Source: Tragulus kanchil
Lineage: Eukaryota; Chordata; Mammalia; Artiodactyla; Tragulidae
Length of the DNA: 64,000 nt
Assembly (NCBI GenBank): GCA_022376925.1
Contig: JAIOJX010000005.1
Span: 156,875,501 to 156,939,500, forward strand
Reading direction: 5' to 3'
In this document: one piece after another, positions 47,263-57,463 of the stretch
Layout: every line of letters begins with the position of its first letter
How positions within the stretch are numbered: position 1 is the stretch's first letter
Made by a program: the position numbers and the translations under genes
Notes under the pieces: generated by a model
Told to the model about the DNA's origin: nothing
The model's database searches: none
Seen by the model: only the letters and a program-made list of their open reading frames with translations

Positions 47263-49441
47263 ATTTCCATTGTTCATGAGCCACTGGCTCTGCAGTACTT
47301 TGTTATCACTGCCCGAACTAACCCAGTCAGGTAGTGGTACCAGACGTGGAGTCTGAGTGTCACAGGTCCCTAGAAATGCAGCAGCAGCTTTGGAACCGAG
47401 TAAAGGGTAGAGGCTGCAAGAGTTTTGAAGCTCGTGCTGTCAGACGCTGAGATGGTCACAGTGGGCTTTGAAAGGCAGTTCTGAGGAGGGCTCAGAAGGG
47501 AGAGGGGAGGGACTTCCCAGGATCTACCTTCCAATGCAGGGGATGTGCTTCGAACCCTGATCTGGGAACTAAGATTTCCCTTGCTGTGGGGCAACGGCAC
47601 ATGAGCACAGAGATGAAGACCCATTGCAGCCCAGAAAAATGGAAAGGAAGGAAGAAAGACAGGAAAGAGGGGCACTGTAGAGAACGGATCCATCTTCTTA
47701 AAGAATACAGAAATAACCGCGTAGAGAATGGGGGTAGACATGGTATGGTAAAGGCCATTCTGGTGAGATCTCAGAAATAAGGAGCATGTTATTGGAGGCT
47801 GAAATAAAGGTGATATTGTCTTAATGTGGCAGAGGACTTGACTGAATTGTGTTCGTGTTCTAGCCTTTTATGGAAGGAATAACTTGCAAGTGATAAAACC
47901 AGATGTTTAGCTGAGAAGATATCTAAGCAAAGTGTTGTCGGAGAGGCGTTGGCTCCTCCTGACTGCTTGGATCAAAACTCAAGAAGAGAGAAAGGATTTG
48001 AAGATGGAATTATTAAGCAAAAAGGAACTAGAACATAAAGATTTAGAAAATTCTCAGCCCATCCCTACTGCAAAAATCGAGGAGACATCTTCAGAAGAGA
48101 ATGCTAGGAGCTTAGTGTCGGTGCAGATCCTGGACTTCATCAGCCTTCCCAGAGGGAAAAATGTGAGACTGAGCAGAAGGGAAGGAGATGGAAGGAAGAC
48201 TGGAAGACTGGTGGACTTCTCAGATCTCATAGGACAGGACTATAGAGCTATCCTGATGTGAATGGACATGAGCCTTTAAGTCAAGGGAAGAATGACCCAC
48301 AAGGCAACTCAGAGATCATCACAAGTGCCTCCTGCATTTCAAGGGACCAAGATCCATCATAGGACAGGGACTGATATTTCCATTGTTCATGAGCCACTGG
48401 CTCTGCAGTACTTTGTTATCACTGCCCGAACTAACCCAGTCAGGTAGTGGTACCAGACGTGGAGTCTGAGTGTCACAGGTCCCTAGAAATGCAGCAGCAG
48501 CTTTGGAACCGAGTAAAGGGTAGAGGCTCGTTTGCTGTCAGACGCTGAGATGGTCACAGTGGGCTTTGAAAGGCAGTTCTGAGGAGGGCTCAGAAGGGAG
48601 AGGGGAGGGACTTCCCAGGATCTACCTTCCAATGCAGGGGATGTGCTTCGAACCCTGATCTGGGAACTAAGATTTCCCTTGCTGTGGGGCAACGGCACAT
48701 GAGCACAGAGATGAAGACCCATTGCAGCCCAGAAAAATGGAAAGGAAGGAAGAAAGACAGGAAAGAGGGGCACTGTAGAGAACGGATCCATCTTCTTAAA
48801 GAATACAGAAATAACCGCGTAGAGAATGGGGGTAGACATGGTATGGTAAAGGCCATTCTGGTGAGATCTCAGAAATAAGGAGCATGTTATTGGAGGCTGA
48901 AATAAAGGTGATATTGTCTTAATGTGGCAGAGGACTTGACTGAATTGTGTTCGTGTTCTAGCCTTTTATGGAAGGAATAACTTGCAAGTGATAAAACCAG
49001 ATGTTTAGCTGAGAAGATATCTAAGCAAAGTGTTGTCGGAGAGGCGTTGGCTCCTCCTGACTGCTTGGATCAAAACTCAAGAAGAGAGAAAGGATTTGAA
49101 GATGGAATTATTAAGCAAAAAGGAACTAGAACATAAAGATTTAGAAAATTCTCAGCCCATCCCTACTGCAAAAATCGAGGAGACATCTTCAGAAGAGAAT
49201 GCTAGGAGCTTAGTGTCGGTGCAGATCCTGGACTTCATCAGCCTTCCCAGAGGGAAAACTGTGAGACTGAGCAGAAGGGAAGGAGATGGAAGGAAGACTG
49301 GAAGACTGGTGGACTTCTCAGATCTCATAGGACAGGACTATAGAGCTATCCTGATGTGAATGGACATGAGCCTTTAAGTCAAGGGAAGAATGACCCACAA
49401 GGCAACTCAGAGATCATCACAAGTGCCTCCTGCATTTCAAA
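47263..49441 (+). repeat. Tandem duplication D14 (~1.1 kb unit)
   Basis: 47263-48342 recurs at 48376-49441, with filler 48343-48375. Copy 2 lacks 15 nt near its start (gaggctcgtttgctgtc for gaggctgcaagag...gtgctgtc). It chains onto D13, so 46080-46415 is present three times. Confidence 0.92.
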
Positions 49442-50096
49442 AGGGGGGGACCATAGACTTGCTTTCAACAAACCCAGTGGCCTCTGCCCAGAGATGTGGA
49501 GGTGGGGCTACTCAGCAGAATCATGAGGGCTTGACCCCTGCCCAGTAGGACCGCCACCCATCCTTAAGCCATCCCATCCATGGTATTCTGTTACAGCAGC
49601 TTGAATGGACCGATCATCATCCATAACAGAGAACCTCCACCCATGGGTTCAGAAGACAAGACCTTCGCTTCAGTGGATCTGGAGGATGACCATTGAGCCA
49701 AAGAGGGCAGTTCTCAAGTCTTAAGATCTTGTGGAGTTGGCATTGTAGGTGTTGGGCTTGCGTGGCACCTGTCTCTCCCTTCCTCTTTGCTATTTCTCCT
49801 TTTTAGAATGAAAAAGGGAAAACAGAATGGAAATGTCTATCCTATACTTTGTCCCATCGCTGAATTTTGGAAGCACATAACTTGTTGGGTTTTACAGTAA
49901 GGTTCATAGCCAACAGGGTATTTTTGCCTTAGGGTGAATCATTCCTTGAGTCTCACCCATATCTGATTTAGATGATATTTCAATGGACAAGATTTAGAGT
50001 TGATGTTGACACAAGCTGAGGACTGGTGGAATGCAAAGAATGTATTTAACATGAGAAGGACATGAGTGTGGGGAGAACAGGGTCGGGGCAGAATGT

Positions 50097-50432
50097 GATA
50101 AACTGGATATGTCCTCCAAAAATTCACAGGTTGAAATCTAACCTCCAAAGTGATAGTATTTGGAGGTGAACCTTTAGGTCATGAGGGTGGGGCCCTCATG
50201 AATCAGGACAGGATTCCTGTCCTGATAAGAAGAGTCCAGAGAGCCTAGCTCACTCTCCTTCTACCACGTGAGAACTCAGGGAGAATTTGGCAGTCTGGAC
50301 CTTTAGGACACCTTGATCTCAGACTTCCAGCCTCCAGAACAGTGAGAAATAAATTCCTATAGTTTAAGCCGTCCCGTCTGTGGTATTCAGTTACAGCAGC
50401 TTGAAAGGACTGATCATCCATAACAGAGGGGT
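50097..50432 (+). mobile_element. MaLR 3' LTR
   Basis: tgataaactggatatgtcct, cacaggttgaaatctaacc, gtgaacctttaggtcatgag, cttccagcctccagaacagt and ttcagttacagcagcttg trace the LTR from start to end in sense. It is uninterrupted, unlike the 5' LTR. Confidence 0.8.
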
Positions 50433-50447
50433 CTTGGCTCCTATCAT

Positions 50448-50838
50448 AGTCAGCTTGAGCTACCGTAACAAATACCACAGGCTAAGCAGCTTAAGCAACA
50501 GAAATGTATTTACTTCTCACAGTTCCAAAGGCTGGGAAGTCCCAGATGAAGATCCGCAGGGATCAGCTCCTGGTGAGAACTTCCTTCTCATTTGCAGGTG
50601 GCCACCTCATCTGTGTCCTCACACGGCAGAGGGACAGCTCTGGTCTCTCTTTCTCTCTTCGTCTTCCTTTTAAGGAAATTGATCCTATGATGGGGGCTCC
50701 ACCTCCATGATCCCATCCAAACTAATCATCTTCCAAAGGCCCCATCTCCAGATACCATCACACTGGGGAATCGATTTCCACATATGCATCTTCAGGAGAC
50801 ACAAACTCTCCGTCCATACAGCTCCTAACTGTTCATTC
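50448..50838 (-). mobile_element. MaLR LTR, antisense, adjoining the sense LTR
   Basis: On + it reads agctaccgtaacaaatacca, cttctcacagttccaaagg, gtgtcctcacacggcagag, tgatgggggctccacctcc and ccaaaggccccatctccag, a full reversed LTR. It ends about 60 nt before KIF6 exon E and contains the cassette-exon candidate. Confidence 0.78.
50523..50572 (+). pseudogene. KIF6: KIF6 MaLR-derived cassette exon, frame lost
   Basis: An AG (50521-50522) and a GT donor (gtgaga at 50573) bound 50 nt inside an antisense MaLR LTR. Read on from exon D the start encodes SKGWEVPDEDPQGSAP. In human KIF6, as I recall it, exon D's segment is followed by SGGWEVQDQGTGRFDV, which itself reads like the same LTR consensus. 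The human segment needs 51 nt to keep frame; here one base is missing, so inclusion would shift the frame of exons E-G. Skipping it joins D to E in frame. I infer a cassette exon that is used in some mammals and inactive or frame-altering here. The splice sites remain intact. Confidence 0.55.
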
Positions 50839-50900
50839 TACATTTCTCCTCTGCAACCCTCCTCCCATACCTTTTGTTGTTGTTGGTTTGTCTTTTGCAG

Positions 50901-50990
50901 TTACGTGTATACCAGGAAGATCCTGCCCTCGCCTGGCCCCCTCTTGCACAGCCAGGAGCAGAGCAGCCCCAGCGCCCCCCCGGAGGACAG
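50901..50990 (+). CDS. KIF6: KIF6 exon E
   Basis: This 90-nt exon has acceptor tcttttgcag and donor gtctgt. One base completes Ser from exon D, then 29 codons run from YVYTRKILPSPGPLLHS to PPED, and the last two bases (AG) begin Ser completed by exon F. I recall human NARKILPSPCPSPHSQ. The peptide is Pro/Ser-rich and probably disordered. It lies only about 60 nt after the end of the antisense MaLR LTR. Confidence 0.9.
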
Positions 50991-51242
50991 GTCTGTGGTC
51001 TTCTTGCCCCTTCGACACCGCGACAGCCCTCCCCTGGCTGCAGTGGGCTAAAACCACCAGTCGGCTTCCCTTACAACCCCAGGAGCTCCTCGGTGTAGGG
51101 GCTGCACAGACAGAGCCCGGGGCAAGCCACCACCCAGGTCCTCAAGGAATTCCCCAGAATCTCTCACAGATGCCCACTCCCAGAGCCAAGGAATTTTCCC
51201 CAGGAATTACCAAGAAGTTTGCCCATGCAGGTGGAGTTGCTG

Positions 51243-51477
51243 CACGTGCATGCATGCATGCTAGGTCATTTCAGTCGTACCCAGTTCTTTGCGACCCCAT
51301 GGGCTATAGCCCGGCAGGCTCTACTGTCCATTGGGATTCTCCAGCAAGAATTCCGGAGTGGGTTTCCATGCCCTCCTCCAGGGGAATCTTCCCGACCTAG
51401 GGATCAAACCCACATCTCTTCTGTTTCCTGCATTGGCAGGCAGGTTCTTTACCACTAGTGCCACCTGGGCAGCCTCA
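51243..51477 (-). mobile_element. Bov-tA SINE, antisense
   Basis: cagttctttgcgaccccatg, ctccagcaagaattccggag and gggatcaaacccacatctc, ending agtgccacctgggcagcc. It starts in a short gcatgcatgcatg run. Confidence 0.9.
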
Positions 51478-51591
51478 GTTGCTTCACGCATATGTCCTTG
51501 TAAGTTGATGTACCTAGAGCCGTTAAAGGAACAGGGGCCAGCCCCAGGGCAGTTCCATGTAGCCAGCAGCCCCACACAGAGTCCCTGGGTG

Positions 51592-53731
51592 AGGAAGGGA
51601 TGGAGTTGACAAGCCTGGCCTCAGGCTGAGCAAAGTTGATGGGCTTCTCCCCTTAGCATGTGTCTCCATGCCCTCTGATTAGACTGCCAGCATGCCCTGT
51701 CTTGCCTGGCAGCCTGCCCAAGGGTGAATCCCACTCCCCACCCCCCACCGCCTCTGAGTCTGGCCAGCACAGCTGTAGAGGAACCCCCCACTTCCCTGCC
51801 GCAGCTCTGCTCCATCACTTCCTGCTGAGCTGCAGTTAGAACCCCAAGAATGACATGAGATGATGAACAGCCCTCTGTTATAGACACCCCTCGCTGGCTT
51901 CTAAGAGATACTGTCACTGCCACATGGAGGGACGGGAGTAAGGACAGATGCTTGCCAGGGTGCTGAGAGTACCTTGTTTGAATTTCTCAAGAGGGATTTC
52001 ATGTCTAGAGGTTGGATGGGAAAAGGGAAGGGAGAAGGGGATGCACATCCCTCTCTTTTTAAGGGGAAAAAAGATTTTTTCTTCTCACAAATCTCATTGG
52101 CCAGAATCTGGTCACCTACCACATGTAGCTGCAAAGAAGACTGGGAAATGTAGTATTCTGAATGTGGCAACTTGCTGGGCTACATAGCGGGTTCTGTTTG
52201 GAAGGGGAGAAGGGAGAATTCCTTCTGCCTCAGGAGCAACTCGCTAAGGTGTGGTGGGGGCAAGGGTGCAGAGGGGTTACAACCTAGAGGATGTGACCCC
52301 TAAGTCAGGGGCGGAGGGAGGCAGGCCTCAGGTAGACTGGGCTTGGTTTATGTAGGTTAGGCGTCCTGGAGAGGAAGCTAGGGTGGAGGGGTGGAGGAGG
52401 TGCAGCCTTGTGAAGGTCTGGGGGCAGAGCAGCCCAGAAGGAGGAGACAGCAAGACAAAAGGCCAAGAGGCCGAGAGGAGCCTGGTCTATCAGAGTCACA
52501 GGGTGGCCAGAGCGCAGGGAGCAGCCCAGATGACACAAGGACGAGTCTGAATTTCATTCCAAGACTGATGAGAAACCACGAAGGTGTGAGCTGAAAGCCT
52601 GGGCACCACGTGCCTCTGGGAGATGGCAGAGAAGCGGGGCAGTTGCTTCCCCTTAGCATGTGTCTCCATGCCCTCTTGATTAGGAAGGGATGGAGTTGAC
52701 AAGCCTGGCCTCAGGCTGAGCAAAGTTGATGGGCTTCTCCCTTAGCATGTGTCTCCATGCCCTCTGATTAGACTGCCAGCATGCCCTGTCTTGCCTGGCA
52801 GCCTGCCCAAGGGTGAATCCGACCCCCACCCCCACCGCCTCTGAGTCTGGCCAGCACAGCTGTAGAGGAACCCCCATTTCCCCTGCCGCAGCTCTGCTCC
52901 ATCACTTCCTGCTGAGCTGCAGTTAGAACCCCAAGAATGACATGAGATGATGAACAGCCCTCTGTTATAGACACCCCTCGCTGGCTTCTAAGAGATACTG
53001 TCACTGCCACATGGAGGGACGGGAGTAAGGACAGATGCTTGCCAGGGTGCTGAGAGTACCTTGTTTGAATTTCTCAAGAGGGATTTCATGTCTAGAGGTT
53101 GGATGGGAAAAGGGAAGGGAGAAGGGGATGCACATCCCTCTCTTTTTAAGGGGAAAAAAGATTTTTTCTTCTCACAAATCTCATTGGCCAGAATCTGGTC
53201 ACCTACCACATGTAGCTGCAAAGAAGACTGGGAAATGTAGTATTCTGAATGTGGCAACTTGCTGGGCTACATAGCGCGGGTTCTGTTTGGAAGGGGAGAA
53301 GGGAGAATTCCTTCTGCCTCAGGAGCAACTCGCTAAGGTGTGGTGGGGGCAAGGGTGCAGAGGGGTTACAACCTAGAGGATGTGACCCCTAAGTCAGGGG
53401 CGGAGGGAGGCAGGCCTCAGGTAGACTGGGCTTGGTTTATGTAGGTTAGGCGTCCTGGAGAGGAAGCTAGGGTGGAGGGGTGGAGGAGGTGCAGCCTTGT
53501 GAAGGTCTGGGGGCAGAGCAGCCCAGAAGGAGGAGACAGCAAGACAAAAGGCCCGAAGAGGCCGAGAGGAGCCTGGTCTATCAGAGTCACAGGGTGGCCA
53601 GAGCGCAGGGAGCAGCCCAGATGACACAAGGACGAGTCTGAATTTCATTCCAAGACTGATGAGAAACCACGAAAGGTGTGAGCTGAAAGCCTGGGCACCA
53701 CGTGCCTCTGGGAGATGGCAGAGAAGCGGGG
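51592..53731 (+). repeat. Tandem duplication D15 (~1.09 kb unit)
   Basis: 51592-52640 recurs at 52682-53731. The filler 52641-52681 (agttgcttccccttagcatg ...) is itself a third short copy of 51646-51685. Homopolymer errors flank the seam (cactccccaccccccacc against cgacccccacccccacc). The unit is unique intron sequence between exons E and F. Confidence 0.92.
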
Positions 53732-53857
53732 GCGAGGGCGCAGCAGTCCCAGTCGCTGGGTGAGACCCAGCCAGGGGACACGGGCCAGTGGTCGGGAAAG
53801 GTGAGCTCCGGGGCCAAAGGTCAGGCATGGTAAAGCGTGATGTGTCGTTGTCCCCAG

Positions 53858-53964
53858 CATCCCGGACAGGCCAGTGTCGTCCGTCCCTCTCACGGGGGAC
53901 AGCCAGACGGACTCCGACATCCTGGCCTTCATCAAAGCCAGACAGAGCATCCTGCAGAGGTCAG
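53858..53964 (+). CDS. KIF6: KIF6 exon F (conserved tail motif)
   Basis: This 107-nt exon has acceptor ttgtccccag and a near-perfect donor (CAG|gtaaga). It encodes IPDRPVSSVPLTG and then DSQTDSDILAFIKARQSIL, almost identical to the human tail as I recall it. It ends Gln-Arg-Ser plus the first base of Gly. This is the strongest single identification of the gene. A second copy at 54924-55029 lacks one base. A nearer GT (after cagag) could act as an alternative donor, but the gtaaga site is much closer to consensus. Confidence 0.93.
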
Positions 53965-54273
53965 GTAAGAGCGCCGTCCCCAGAGGCTCCTCCAGGCCCG
54001 AGGTCATGGTCAGGCCCGAGGTCTTGGTCAGGCCCGAGGAGGCCAGTGTCTGTCCTGTATCCATAGAGCATTGGGCGGGGTGGAAAACAGGAAGCTGAGG
54101 AGTCAGGTTCCCAAGCCTCAGGCCGGGCCTTGCAGTCACCTCTGGAGTGCCCGCCTCTGCCTCCTCCTGGAGAAAGCCCCAGAAGGCAGCCTGGGATGCA
54201 CCGAGAAAGGGCCATGGGGTGGCCGGCCCAGGTGCCCCTGACCAGCTCGGCAAAGCATCCCTCTGTCCTCTAG

Positions 54274-54383
54274 GTCTTCGGTTCTCCTTGGGGCCTGTCT
54301 CCAGAGCTCACTCCCCTCTGCCAGCCCACCCCAAACAGAAAGGGCTGAGCAGTGGTTTGGGAACTTGTTTAACCCCCGAGTGA
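54274..54383 (+). CDS. KIF6: KIF6 terminal coding exon G
   Basis: After acceptor tgtcctctag the frame from exon F gives GLRFSLGPVSRAHS, continues for 35 full codons to TCLTPE and stops at TGA (54381-54383). Human KIF6, as I recall it, ends only a few residues after the FIKARQSIL motif (CLGSN). The start of this exon still resembles a cttggttct-like sequence there, so the acceptor appears conserved while the ruminant frame reads about 30 residues further. I saw no AATAAA in the following few hundred bases, so the mRNA end is not placed. A second copy is at 55339-55448. Confidence 0.7.
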
Positions 54384-54923
54384 AATCTTAGCTCTCCTTT
54401 GGGGCCTGGTTCTTGCCAGTGAGTGGTAGAGATGAGCACCCGGGGCCCAAGGACACGCGAACAATTAGAGAAGAAATACGTGGTGTGTCAGGCACAGGAA
54501 GAGAGAGAGCAGGCCCTCCCTAGCCTCCGTCACTGGCCTCCCCACTTCTGTATGGCCCCTGCCCACCTGCGTGGACGGGACTTCTCCTTCCCTCTCCCCG
54601 GAAACCACAGAGACCAGCCTCCATCTGGGGCCCCGCCCCCAGCCCTGCTTCTAGTCTTAGCCTCATCCCAGTCTTCCAAAGGCTACTGGTCTGGCTTAGC
54701 ACTGCATTTATGTGGCAACAGGGCACCAGACAGGTGAAATGGCCAGCTCTCAGACCCAATGAGGGCCAGTACCTGCTGGGAGATGGCAGAGAAGCGGGGC
54801 GAGGCGCAGCAGTCCCAGTCGCTGGGTGAGACCCAGCCAGGGGACACGGGCCAGTGGTCGGGAAAGGTGAGCTCCGGGGCCAAAGGTCAGGCATGGTAAA
54901 GCGTGATGTGTCGTTGTCCCCAG

Positions 54924-55029
54924 CATCCCGGACAGGCCAGTGTCGTCCGTCCCTCTCACGGGGGACAGCCAGACGGACTCGACATCCTGGCCTTCATCAA
55001 AGCCAGACAGAGCATCCTGCAGAGGTCAG
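54924..55029 (+). pseudogene. KIF6: KIF6 exon F, second copy with 1-nt deletion
   Basis: This repeats exon F in the second unit of a 1.07 kb tandem duplication. It reads gactcgacatcc where the first copy has gactccgacatcc, so it is 106 nt and frameshifted before the FIKARQ motif. The deletion lies about 150 nt from the duplication junction, where other small indels cluster. It is best treated as an assembly duplicate carrying a sequencing error. Confidence 0.7.
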
Positions 55030-55338
55030 GTAAGAGCGCCGTCCCCAGAGGCTCCTCCAGGCCCGAGGTCATGGTCAGGCCCGAGGTCTTGGTCAGGCCC
55101 GAGGAGGCCAGTGTCTGTCCTGTATCCATAGAGCATTGGGCGGGGTGGAAAACAGGAAGCTGAGGAGTCAGGTTCCCAAGCCTCAGGCCGGGCCTTGCAG
55201 TCACCTCTGGAGTGCCCGCCTCTGCCTCCTCCTGGAGAAAGCCCCAGAAGGCAGCCTGGGATGCACCGAGAAAGGGCCATGGGGTGGCCGGCCCAGGTGC
55301 CCCTGACCAGCTCGGCAAAGCATCCCTCTGTCCTCTAG

Positions 55339-55448
55339 GTCTTCGGTTCTCCTTGGGGCCTGTCTCCAGAGCTCACTCCCCTCTGCCAGCCCACCCCAAA
55401 CAGAAAGGGCTGAGCAGTGGTTTGGGAACTTGTTTAACCCCCGAGTGA
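55339..55448 (+). CDS. KIF6: KIF6 exon G, second copy (probably artefactual)
   Basis: This repeats 54274-54383 with acceptor and TGA intact, 1065 nt downstream. It follows the frameshifted copy of exon F and would not be reached in a normal transcript, because the first exon G already ends the frame. Confidence 0.55.
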
Positions 55449-55842
55449 AATCTTAGCTCTCCTTTGGGGCCTGGTTCTTGCCAGTGAGTGGTAGAGATGA
55501 GCACCCGGGGCCCAAGGACACGCGAACAATTAGAGAAGAAATACGTGGTGTGTCAGGCACAGGAAGAGAGAGAGCAGGCCCTCCCTAGCCTCCGTCACTG
55601 GCCTCCCCACTTCTGTATGGCCCCTGCCCACCTGCGTGGACGGGACTTCTCCTTCCCTCTCCCCGGAAACCACAGAGACCAGCCTCCATCTGGGGCCCCG
55701 CCCCCAGCCCTGCTTCTAGTCTTAGCCTCATCCCAGTCTTCCAAAGGCTACTGGTCTGGCTTAGCACTGCATTTATGTGGCAACAGGGCACCAGACAGGT
55801 GAAATGGCCAGCTCTCAGACCCAATGAGGGCCAGTACCTGCT

Positions 55843-56199
55843 GTGAGAGGCTGACACTCAGCTTGACCTCCACTGCCTGCAGGTTAGACCGCCGGGGGCT
55901 TGCACACGGCTAGCGCGACCTCTGTCCTCCGACAGCATCCTCACCCTCTCTGAGACACCAGCCCTGTGCCTATTCTCTCTACCCCGCATCAGCACCACTC
56001 TCAGGCCTCTTCTGAGACTGGGGACAGGCCAGCTCTGCCACCAACCTGCTTTCCCCATAACTTGCCTTCTCTCATCCTCAAGTTCCTTGTCTGAAAAAGA
56101 AAACTTTGAATTCAGACTCGGTGCTCTCTAAGGCCCCTCCCCCCACTCCCCCCACCAATACTGTGTTGCTATGGATCAGACACAGAGCAATACTGGACA
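55843..56199. other. Intergenic, downstream of KIF6; unassigned
   Basis: This is unique sequence. I saw no poly(A) signal I could tie to KIF6. Confidence 0.4.
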
Positions 56200-56735
56200 G
56201 CCAGTCAATGAACGAGCACTGTGTTTATTAGGCACCTTCTGTATGCCAGGCACTGTACCAGTGCTGGGGTCATATCAGTGAACAAGATGGAAGCCCTTGA
56301 CATTCTGGAAAGAAGGAAACAGACAGTGAGTGCCTAAGGTCATCTGCGGTGCCAGCAAGTACTCAAACGTAGCTGGAATAGGCCATGTGTAGAGATCCCC
56401 AGGGAGACGCTTTCATCTGGGTGGAGATGGGGGAAGACTCGAAACTGACGGCTGGGCGGTGAGGATGGCACAGCCGTGCGGCTCTGGGGTTCCGCTTCCA
56501 CTCACTCTGGGAAAGGCAGCGAGTGACCAGCCCCGGAGGAAAGGAATTCAGCTTGGTCACAGGGCAGGATAGAGCCAGCGTGGCTGGGGGGCTGAGCCAG
56601 GGAGCAGGGCCAGATCCCCGGGGGCCTCGTGGGCTTGGCTTCTGCTCCAGGAGTGAGTGGTGGGAACTCAGTGAAGAACTCAAACCATGACGTGATGAGA
56701 TCTGAGGGGCTTTGACAAGCTCACTCCAGGCCCTG
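56200..56735 (+). mobile_element. L2 LINE 3' part
   Basis: tgtttattaggcaccttctg, tatgccaggcactgtacc, gtgaacaagatggaagccc, then gccagcgtggctgggg, gggccagatccccggggg and gacgtgatgagatctgagg follow L2 in order over more than 500 nt. Confidence 0.8.
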
Positions 56736-57255
56736 TGCGCCGTGCGGGCTGTGGAGGACGAGGAGCCAGCAGTTCTCGTGGAAGTACCTTCCTAGGAAGG
56801 ACCCAGGGCGGCCTGGCCTCATCGCAGCCTGCACAGGACGCATGGGGGTCACAGAGACTTGCTTATACACTGAAAGGAACGCCCAGTGGAAAAGAAAGGA
56901 GGTGGGGTTATGATGTGGGCAAGAGGACCAAAATGCAGGAGAACTTCTTTGAAGAAGTTGAAGGAATGATGTCCAGGATGTTAAGTGAAGGGACCGTCAG
57001 CTCTCGGTGCTAGGAGACCTTCCCCCTACCCTACCACCAGAACAAATTCATAAAAATCAACCGTCATTTGTCCTGTCAAGAAGTCTACACATAAGCAATA
57101 TTTTAAAGTTCTGTTTACCCAGCTTTGTACACACATTAGAGCTGCTACCCTCCAGCCCTCTCAGAAGAAAAGAGGCAGGCACCCAAGGCCGAGGTCAGGA
57201 CGGCCTCTTCCTGCTGCCCCCAGCCCCGGCTGGTGTGGAACACTGGACCAAAGAC

Positions 57256-57463
57256 TAGGGCACTCTTTTATTTTCACTGTTTATTTTCATGTAGTTATTT
57301 TATTTGGCCACTCCAGGTCTCAGTTTCAGCACGCGCTTTGTTGTGCCATGCGGGATCTTTGTTTCTACATATAGGATCTTAGTTCCCCGACTAGGGATCG
57401 AACCCAGGCCCCCTGCACTGGGAGCTTGAGTATCAGCCACTGGACCACCAGGGAAGTCCCTGA
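57256..57463 (-). mobile_element. CHR-type SINE, antisense
   Basis: ttatttggccactccaggtc, gccatgcgggatctttg, ccgactagggatcgaaccc and ccactggaccaccagggaag. The last 28 nt recur at 58564-58591 through D17. Confidence 0.88.

Larger units (their letters stand above)
46144..50096 (+). mobile_element. MaLR internal region (MST/MLT1-int type), duplicated in assembly
   Basis: It opens gtggtaccagacgtggagtc, then cagctttggaaccgagtaaa, typical of MaLR interiors right after the LTR. Near its 3' end it has aatgtctatcctatactttg, gaagcacataacttgttggg and catgagaaggacatgagtg, also typical. A 109-codon open frame (47932-48261; copy 49030-49359) is left, with no recognised domain. It is an old, non-functional endogenous element, with two assembly duplications inside it. 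Confidence 0.7.
53708..55842 (+). repeat. Tandem duplication D16 (~1.07 kb unit), contains KIF6 exons F and G
   Basis: 53708-54775 recurs at 54776-55842, starting tgggagatggcagagaagc. Copy 2 is short of several Gs just after the seam (gcggggcgaggcgcag for gcgggggcgagggcgcag) and of one C in exon F. Confidence 0.94.
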
